In this document: positions 57,168-64,000 of the stretch, piece by piece
How positions within the stretch are numbered: the first letter of the stretch is position 1
Layout of the letters: each line of letters starts with the position of its first letter
Source of the DNA: Rhodocollybia butyracea
Lineage: Eukaryota; Basidiomycota; Agaricomycetes; Agaricales; Omphalotaceae
Direction of reading: 5' to 3'
Length of the DNA stretch: 64,000 bases
NCBI GenBank assembly: GCA_015501585.1
Contig: JADNRY010000161.1
Span: 62,001 to 126,000, forward strand
Made by a program: the position numbers and the translations under genes
Notes under the pieces: model-generated
Told to the model about the DNA's origin: nothing
The model's database searches: none
What the model saw: only the letters and a program-made list of their open reading frames with translations

Positions 57168-57739
57168 AGCAGGATCAAAGTACTTTATAAGATGTAGCTA
57201 TGCTTGCAATATTGCCTCTCTTACCAGATACAATATATCTCGTGAGGTTATCCAAGGCTGTGATCCAAGGTTGTGAACTCCTCAATAAGGTGTAGTCGGC
57301 GATCGATTTACAGTCGTTCTGAACAAAACCTTTCGAACACATGAGTGTTGAGTGATACAACCTCAAGTCCCTGGACGATTCATCTCTGGTACAGCTGGGT
57401 CAAGCTGATCACGTCTGTGTGCGGGTTGCGACCACGGAACGACCAGTCAGTCAGACGTAACTACTAGTGCAAATCAGTCCCGAGAGACTTAACCGCGGCC
57501 CCATCGCTGGGGTTTCACTTTGTCAAGTAAGGAAGTATGATATTTGATGTGATTCGATGTACTGAAGCTAGGATTAAAGAATACTTTATACAACTTGGTA
57601 GATGCAGACCGTGCTCGGAACTTCAAACTTCTGCTCGCTTGTTCTCGCTTACTTCAACATGATGTTAAATATTCCTCATTATTCATACCCCTCTTTATCC
57701 AGCCTCACCCAGACAGACAGCATGCTGAAAGGTTCAACC
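57168..57739. other. Intergenic after the transposase
   Basis: No ORF. ACTACTAGTGC at about 57462 resembles a CACTA-type 3' end (TAGTG), but no matching 5' end was identified. Two fragments of AGCTAGGATTAAAG / CTAGGATTAAAGCAGG type recur (57158 and 57567). Confidence 0.35.
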
Positions 57740-58258
57740 TCAGAATGTGGAGGGGGCGTACCCTAGGGTAGCCAGAAAAGTATCGACTTCTTGCTCAGTA
57801 GTTAGACATCCTGGGCGGACAGGCTTTTGGCGAATCTTGAAATCTGCAAAGAGTGGGAACACGCAAGGTTGGGAGGCTCTATCGTGCTCACCACCATCAA
57901 TAATTACAACACCCTCTATTTCTTCTTTTTCCCTCTTCGTTCCTTCTTCTTCTTCCTCTTCCATTTTGACCTCCCAAGACCGTTTCATGATGATCGTCCC
58001 CTTCCGGTTCTTAACAGCAACCAAAGTATCAGGGTCTTCAGGATATTCTTTGGGTTGCCAACGACCTCCACCATTTTTTTTGCATACAATCGACGGACGA
58101 TGAAGAGGATACGTGAAAAGTGGATGCATATGCTCCAGAAAATCTGAGGGTGAATATGATGGTTGTTGCTGGCCAAAATGCTTTGGCCGGAGGAGGTTTG
58201 CCGGTAGTTGAAGGGGAATTTCTCCTCTGGTTTTATCCACTGCATTGTACTCGGCCAT
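57740..58258 (-). CDS. Unknown acidic-linker protein, 172 residues
   Basis: Single frame from the ATG at 58258: MAEYNAVDKTRGEIPLQLPA, then HMHPLFTYPLHRPSIVCKKN, a Glu-rich run (KMEEEEEEGTKREKEEIEG), and PLFADFKIRQKPVRPGCLTT, ending APSTF. Complete start and stop with reasonable codon texture. No family is recognised. An upstream exon cannot be ruled out. Confidence 0.45.
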   Translation of the reverse strand: MAEYNAVDKTRGEIPLQLPANLLRPKHFGQQQPSYSPSDFLEHMHPLFTYPLHRPSIVCKKNGGGRWQPKEYPEDPDTLVAVKNRKGTIIMKRSWEVKMEEEEEEGTKREKEEIEGVVIIDGGEHDRASQPCVFPLFADFKIRQKPVRPGCLTTEQEVDTFLATLGYAPSTF

Positions 58259-59221
58259 TTTCCGGTAGGTCTGATTCAGGACTTAGCTATCATACAAGTG
58301 TACGGCTTACCAATGGACTCGTTTGCAATTTTGCAGCTACAAAATAAAGCATTGAGGAAATTTGGATACATGATAGTCAAGACGCCTAGAAAGAAAGCTC
58401 TTGTCTCGATGAATTATTTCGATGAATTATTTCATACCCACTACTTACAATCACCATCGAGAATCTTGAAAGTCCGAATGGAGTTAGATACATCGATCAA
58501 TTAGAATGGAGTAGCTTCCTGGATTGGCAAATTAAATGCCATACTAGGTAGTTATTTGACCCAGATGGACTCAGATGGACTCGGATACAAAAACTATTGT
58601 GTGAACGGATCAAACACTTGCTTGGTGTGCGAACCTATCCTACTTACATCATGAAGTTGTTCGCAGGCCAAATTGATTGGACCATGCTGGCGTCGGACCA
58701 GAAGACAGGAAGAATTCTGGCAGAGCCAAGTATATAGACGCATACACCAGTGGCACTCAAATGTAGCTTCTCCGAAAAAATATTGAGCGTAAAGGATAGA
58801 TACGCCGATAGACTGGCCCAAGCTTCTCAACAGACGTCTCGGGCTCGCTCGCTTGGAGTCGCTTGGACATAAAGCAAAGGTAGGTAGGTTAACCGGCGCG
58901 GTCCCATTCAGAAACAGCCGGGTTCCACACTACACATATTGCACAAGTAATAGTATGTGCCGTGGGCGCCCGGTGCCGTTGCTGTGTTCCTATGAACTCA
59001 CGACACCAACGTCAGACACGATACATGTCAGCCCACTTACACGTGAAAAAATAGTTCGCAGTAGCAATTTATCTCCTATAAGCGTATACGTTGACGGTAC
59101 AGGCTCTGTGCATATGGGTCCCCAAAAAACGTAGCAAAAGGTGAAAGCAGTTTGAAATTAGTAGCACCAACAGAATCAGGCAAAGCGAAGTCAAGCGTAA
59201 CACATTGAGATGTACATACTA
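58259..59221. other. Intergenic, nothing assigned
   Basis: Contains GATGAATTATTTC as a 13-bp direct duplication (58411-58436) and a short repeat CAGATGGACTC (58562/58573). No gene supported. Confidence 0.4.
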
Positions 59222-60324
59222 CTAAAAACGCTCTTGTCTACTCTTGGCATACTCCTGAGCCCAGGGCTCAATGACACTTTCTACCTCATCCACAGAAATG
59301 CCATTGGAGGCGTAATGTCTCGCAATATCCACTGGAGTGATTGGCCGTGCTAGATCTGCCTTCGATGTATTATCAAAGGGGAAGTACTTTTTGGTAGAAG
59401 GAGATATCTTGAGGTTGTATCGTAGGACAAGTTTCCTGTACTCTCCAGGCTGGCTAAAGAGAGCAGCCATATTCGTGAAGAACTCGACTCTGAGCATAGG
59501 GAGTACTGGACGCAAGTGCGCCAGAAGCCTGGACGCAACAATGTCTTTGAACACTGGCTCACCCGTCCTAGGATCAAGGCGTACGCCCTTAGGGAGAGGC
59601 TTCGGGTAGCGAGTAAAATACTCTAACCACACTTCTGGGGGGTCTGTTGCGACTGGATTAATGAGCTGATTCGACGAAGTCGGCGAATTCGGATTTCTCC
59701 AATGTGACAGAACACGTTTTTGTCCAATTGTCCTATGCTCAGCTCTTGTTCCATGCGCCTCGCGGCACAACGCCTTGACGAGGGAGAACGAACGCTCACT
59801 GTCTCCAGACCGAGCCATCTCAAGAAGGCAATGGAGACCCGCTTCGAGCGTTGCTCTCTGCTCCTCCGAGGGTTCTGTAGAGTAATAGTTTTGCACCCCG
59901 GCTTCAGCCAGCCGAATAGCAAGAAGGTAAGTAGGCTTCCCACCAGGCCTCAAGGAACGGGCTGTCGCAGACCGCTTGGGCAAGGTAACGGCGTCGGCAT
60001 AGGATTTTCTTGCGGGAGTTTCTGTAGTGGGTGTGCTAAGGATCGCTTTCAGAATACCTTGCAACTCTGTATATATAAGAGCTTAAAATTATTAAAACTT
60101 GTATAATGCAGACTAAGAAACTGACCCTGGAGCGTGTCGGTTGTGTCCTGGAGTTTAACCAGGAGTTCCTGGTTTTGAATCTTGGCTTCGGCAAGCTCGA
60201 AGCTGACATCGGTGGCCGGCTGGGTGGCGTTACCGCATTGTTTGACCTTTACGCCTTCAAGAAATCCCTTGTTGAACCAGACATTTTGGGTTATTTGGTC
60301 CAGGGATGTTGGATGGGATGACAT
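59222..60324 (-). CDS. Two-exon protein of unknown function, 347 residues
   Basis: Exons 60126-60324 and 59222-60066 with a 59-nt GT-AG intron; 1044 nt, phases consistent. Exon 1 (MSSHPTSLDQITQNVWFNKG) leads into a coiled coil (ELAEAKIQNQELLVKLQDTT). Exon 2 has a basic linker (RKSYADAVTLPKRSATARSL), a helical segment (EAGLHCLLEMARSGDSERSF), and a well-conserved-looking end (YPKPLPKGVRLDPRTGEP, RPITPVDIARHYASNGISVD). The coiled coil plus compact C-terminal domain recalls structural (Gag-like) element proteins, but that is only an impression. No family is identified. Confidence 0.6.
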
Positions 60325-61879
60325 GGTTCGTTACAGGTGATGAAGGTACTCGATGCTTATACGTGGCAGAAATAATGCTTATACGTAGCCAGAAATAATC
60401 AATTCCCACCTTTTCTTTCTGCTAGAATAATAGTTACAGATTTTTATAGACTGCCGAAATAGGCAGCCATTAGGAACACGATCTATCTGTTTCTATTTGA
60501 ACGGAAGTTGAACGAGTCACATCTAAAATTAAAATCTGTACCGGAGTTCTGGCTGGGTCTGGGGTATCAACGTTACCGACGAAGTCAACCAGAAATTATG
60601 AAGGGGAACTCGAAGTCGATCACGGCGCGTTATCTCGAATTGTGGGAGTCCAACTTGAGACTCGGTGTGTGTCTGAACCATGATTGGCAGGGCCGGAATA
60701 TTCAATTGCCTGAATACCGCCAATATTAACGAGCAAGAAAAGAACAAAAAAAATCTCAACCCGGTTTTTTTTCCCCCGAACGCGAGCCAAAGACTGCAAA
60801 AATTTTCTTGTTGTCGGTCATGGTAATTAGAAGTCATCAAGAAAAACCACTTGACACATCTCAAAAGTCGACAGTCAGTGTTTGAAGAACTCGGGTTGGT
60901 CCCAATACACCATCCACTCTTGAGAGTCACAGACTCCGTGCGTAAATGATCGATGTGATTGTCGAGGTTCGAAAATACCAGTAGCTTAGCATAAAGAACT
61001 TCCCAAATGCCCATCAACCACAGCCAATCAGCTACCAATTCAGGAAGAGCTACTCCAATAGTAGGTTAGGCCCTGGTTAGGTTCAAAATGTATACCGCTC
61101 TGCTTCGGCCCCGGTGCGAACTCAGTTTCCCATCCACAGAGCCAGGTTTGGTGCGGAAGGTACTCGCTGGGCAACTCTCACCGTATCTAAAATAAAAATT
61201 TGCACCGCGGAGTTCTGGCGATCTGTGATATTAACGTTACCGACAGAAATGTGACAGCCAATCAGCTACCAATCCAGGAAGCTACTCCAATAGGAAATGT
61301 ATGTATCCTGACGTTACTAGTACGTTGTGTGCCTAAAAATATCGTTCCTGAACTGGTTTTACAGGCAAAATCTGGGACGTAGTCATCAACACGGGCTCCC
61401 GGTATGATTTTGACTACATAGATTCTATAGTATATGACTTCCGAATGGGCGTCCTTTGTCCCAAGCTGGTAATAAACCTAACCTAATCCAACCTTACCGA
61501 TTATCTTTCGCCCATGGACCGATTCACTTTCTGTTTCTATCATATGTATCAACTCCTTCTTCTTGATAACAGCATTCGGTGCTCACGGTTAGGATACCTT
61601 GTTCTTTTCAGACCAGGTCTTTGTTATACGCACTGGCCAACAGCCAACAGTCAACAATATACAGAGCTAGATTCATGATTATACCCTACAGGTCGTCGAT
61701 ATGACATATATACAGGCGTGGAGTATGTGGCAGTAGGTATGTGGCAGTAGGTCAGATTAAATTCAAAAGCAGTAGAATTAGCGCGAAGCAAGTAGTGATC
61801 GAAACTCTACTAAGTCAAATTGTTGGGTGGGGGTTGGAACGCAGCACAATCCTCTTCTCTTTCTCCTTCGAGCTCGAAT
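60325..61879. repeat. Non-coding region with diverged internal duplications
   Basis: CACATCTAAAATTAAAATCTG...GTTCTGGC...CAACGTTACCGAC (about 60519-60580) resembles TATCTAAAATAAAAATTTGC...GTTCTGGC...TAACGTTACCGAC (about 61183-61242). CAGCCAATCAGCTACCAAT with CAGGAAG...CTACTCCAATAG occurs at about 61021 and 61255. These look like remains of one short repeat family. The 169-residue minus-strand frame at 60529-61038 lies in the same sequence and is judged spurious. Confidence 0.5.
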
Positions 61880-63691
61880 TCATATTCTTGTAGTTTTTGC
61901 CGATCCCTCGAGTTCCCAATCACGGCTGTTGTAGGAGCTCTGCACGCCCGCAGGAGCGGGGCTAGAAGGTCGATGATCATGATGAGGATCATGGTGAGGA
62001 TCATGGTGGCCCATATAACAGTCCTCTGCGTAGGTGGGCGACGGAGACTCCTCCAATGATTCGGCGCCGTACTCGAAATCAGCTGTGTTGTTTGGCACTA
62101 CCACAGGAGCGGGGCTATAAGATTGGTGATGATGATCATAGCGAGGAAGATGATGGCGCATATCATAGTTCTCTGCGTAGGTGGGGGACGGAGGCTCCTC
62201 CACTTCGGGATCATACTCGATATCTGCTGCGTTTTCCGAGCTGGAGATGGGAACTTGGTCATCGGTGTTTGGTGCAGGAGAAAAGTCCTGAGTGTCGACG
62301 AAGGCGTCCATGCCCCAAGTCACGGTCAATGGAATATCTGTACCGGCGGCTGCAATCGCTACATGAGAGTCTCAGTAATAGAAAAATGGATAGGAAGCTT
62401 GAATGCACGTACTGTAAAGGTGGCGATAATAGCTGTGATCGGGCTGTACGGGAGGATACCTGTAGCTGCATAGAGGCTTAGCAAGAGGAGCATTACTGTA
62501 AGAGCGGTGATGATAGCTGGGATCGGGCTGGACAGGAGGATATGTGTAGCTACATAGAGGCTTAGCAAAGGGAGCAGGTGGAAGCGAACACAATGACGAA
62601 GTTTGAAAACTGCGATTCCGAATCGGAGAAAAATGAGTATCTGTGGTCCAAAGTTCCTTTCGAGGGAAACGGGTTTTTACTGGAACGGGCATCGTAGATG
62701 AAGAGAGATGGCAAGGAGAATCTTCTCTGGGCGCCGGGTAATCGCGAGTGGGCTGTTCGATTTCCACGTTGGATTGCATGTTCATCCGCGAGTCGGACTC
62801 GTCGGCGCCGTGAGAAACATGGAGAACATTGATTGGTGCTGAGGCTTGGTCGTAGCGATACGTCGGATTGGAACCTCCGGTGCTGGAAGGATAAGGATTC
62901 TTTAATAGAGATAGTTATGAATCAACTGTTGAATATCTTGTAGCTAGGATCACTTACATTGCGTTTTGATTCTTCAGAGAAAGGGCCATTATTGACAATT
63001 GGCGTAGGCGCTGGCGGAGGTATAGCAGATGGTGGGTTTGGAGATGCTCGATGACTAGATGCAAGCTGTCGAAAAATCAGAAAAGCATAGTATCATTGTG
63101 TCTGGATTCCTTACAGAAGTCTTCCCGGGGATGGTGTGGGCCAAAGGTTGGAGGAGCTCCTCTTCGGCATCCTTTTTAAACCAGCTAAGTAGACAGCCGT
63201 ACTGCTCGTCACTAATTCCCATAATATCTTGAACGCGAAGTCGTTTCATTGTCGGTACACGTGTGCATTTCATGTACGATGGGCACTGAACGCATTGCAT
63301 GGCGGTGGTAGGAATTGTGCACTCTTTCCTCCTGATGGTACATTGCTCACATTTCTAGTGAATAAAGATGAGTAAAAGGGTTCAACGGAAGGTCGACAGC
63401 ACGGACGATATGCTGGTATTTGACATTGAGCTCGCGTCTTTCCCTGAGAGTGCCTTTTTTCTTGTATTCTATCTTGAATCTGCTCTTGAGTTCATCGCTA
63501 ATTTCGAGAGTCTTCATATTTCTGTCGGATGCTTGTGTCGGCTCGCCGTGTTGTGCATCTACCAAGTCAAAGCCAGAAAAAGCGAGAGTAGTAGAAAGAA
63601 AAGGTCGATGGGGTCTAGGTTGCACCGAGGGAAAAGGTCCATCACGACGATGTGCTGGACGTGTCGAAACCTCCTCGTGGGGGTTGTCCAT
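61880..63691 (-). CDS. Zn2Cys6-like protein with repetitive Tyr/Pro and His-rich regions
   Basis: Five exons: 63398-63691, 63115-63354, 62958-63065, 62413-62899 and 61880-62358; 1608 nt, 535 residues, phases consistent (first donor GTCGAC, others standard). Residues about 60-95 are a conserved helical block (TLEISDELKSRFKIEYKKKG). A cysteine cluster follows at about 100-128 with spacing C-x2-C-x6-C-x8-C-x2-C-x5-C and basic residues in the first loop (CEQCTIRRKEC). This is close to the fungal Zn2Cys6 consensus, one residue short in the last loop. Then comes RVQDIMGISDEQYG. The C-terminal half has a tandem repeat of AKPLCSYxYPPVQPD type and a His/Asp-rich segment with two SPTYAE units. A DNA-binding regulator is likely; its targets are unknown. 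Paralogous broken copies lie at 39952-40762 and 49287-50344. Confidence 0.75.
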
Positions 63692-64000
63692 TAGTGGACC
63701 AAAACAAAGTTCGAGTGTAGCGTTTTTTAAGAAATATCACTCTCCCACCAATTTTAACCGCCTCATGATCTAAAGTTAAAGATAGCGCTTGATTAGTAGA
63801 GAAGGGTACTCTGCTTCAATTACACATTTTCTCTAAGATCTACATACTGCTGAATTACGCTCACTGACCTACTTACAACGACCACCCGCGCGTTTTCTCT
63901 ATCGAAGCCGGATCGATACTGACATCAATGGTCGCGTTTGTCCGAAGAATACTTACAAACCACATGATATACACATTTTGCCTTAATTGCCTTATGGGTA
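63692..64000. other. Window-edge intergenic DNA
   Basis: Presumed promoter of the minus-strand Zn2Cys6-like gene. No other feature is visible before the window ends. Confidence 0.4.

Noticed and set aside
57462..57472. TAGTG as the 3' end of a CACTA element
   Set aside because: Five bases are not evidence; no matching CACTA end with longer inverted similarity was found upstream of 53330.
60529..61038. 169-residue minus-strand ORF
   Set aside because: Lies in repetitive non-coding sequence, with a Trp/Phe/Cys-rich composition and no domain; the related segment near 61.2 kb does not keep it open.
1..64000. CRISPR arrays, bacterial-type operons, ribosome-binding sites, rRNA genes
   Set aside because: The window is eukaryotic with spliced genes; no regularly spaced short repeats and no rRNA sequence were seen. 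No functional tRNA gene was recognised either.

Overview
This is a eukaryotic, almost certainly basidiomycete (Agaricomycete-type) fungal chromosome segment. Genes are split by many short GT-AG introns of about 45-70 nt. The protein repertoire is typical of mushroom-forming fungi: Tnp2/CACTA-type transposase, KOW-rich Spt5-like protein, F-box protein, Zn2Cys6-like protein, and a P-loop NTPase of the retrotransposon-hot-spot/Crinkler-like kind. The species cannot be named from the sequence.

Only the left edge looks like ordinary housekeeping DNA: the 3' part of a transportin (karyopherin beta-2) gene at 1-2730, cut by the window edge. The rest is a transposon-rich accessory island. From 4454 to 25900 it holds one copy of a 3.29-kb repeat, then two inverted arms (7747-11172 and 22342-25900) that each carry the same unknown coiled-coil gene. 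The right copy is intact and the left copy is broken. The 11-kb spacer between the arms contains a Tnp2 relic split by a LINE fragment, an Spt5-like gene, a 200-bp palindrome and a frameshifted NTPase gene.

From 26 to 35 kb there is an intact ten-exon gene ending in a C48 (Ulp1/SENP) cysteine peptidase domain, a small two-exon proline-rich neighbour, a single-C2H2-finger gene, a short coiled-coil ORF and an intronless F-box gene. From 35.7 to 41.5 kb come broken genes: an AT-rich unidentified ORF relic, a frameshifted protein-kinase-like gene, and a truncated Zn-cluster-family copy fused to an unknown ORF. At 43.1-44.9 kb is an intact three-exon HNH-type gene, then a SUN-domain gene fragment cut exactly by the second copy of the 3.29-kb repeat (45988-49287). 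That repeat abuts, to the base, a second copy of the truncated Zn-cluster segment.

The right third has a DNA polymerase alpha fragment, an NTPase relic, an intact six-exon Tnp2 transposase (53330-57167), unknown genes at 57.7-58.3 and 59.2-60.3 kb, and an intact five-exon Zn2Cys6-like gene (61880-63691). The genes do not form an obvious pathway. The region reads as a recombination- and transposon-shaped island in which duplicated blocks have joined unrelated gene fragments. Gene models marked intact were checked by adding exon lengths by hand: the splice phases agree and the coding totals divide by three.
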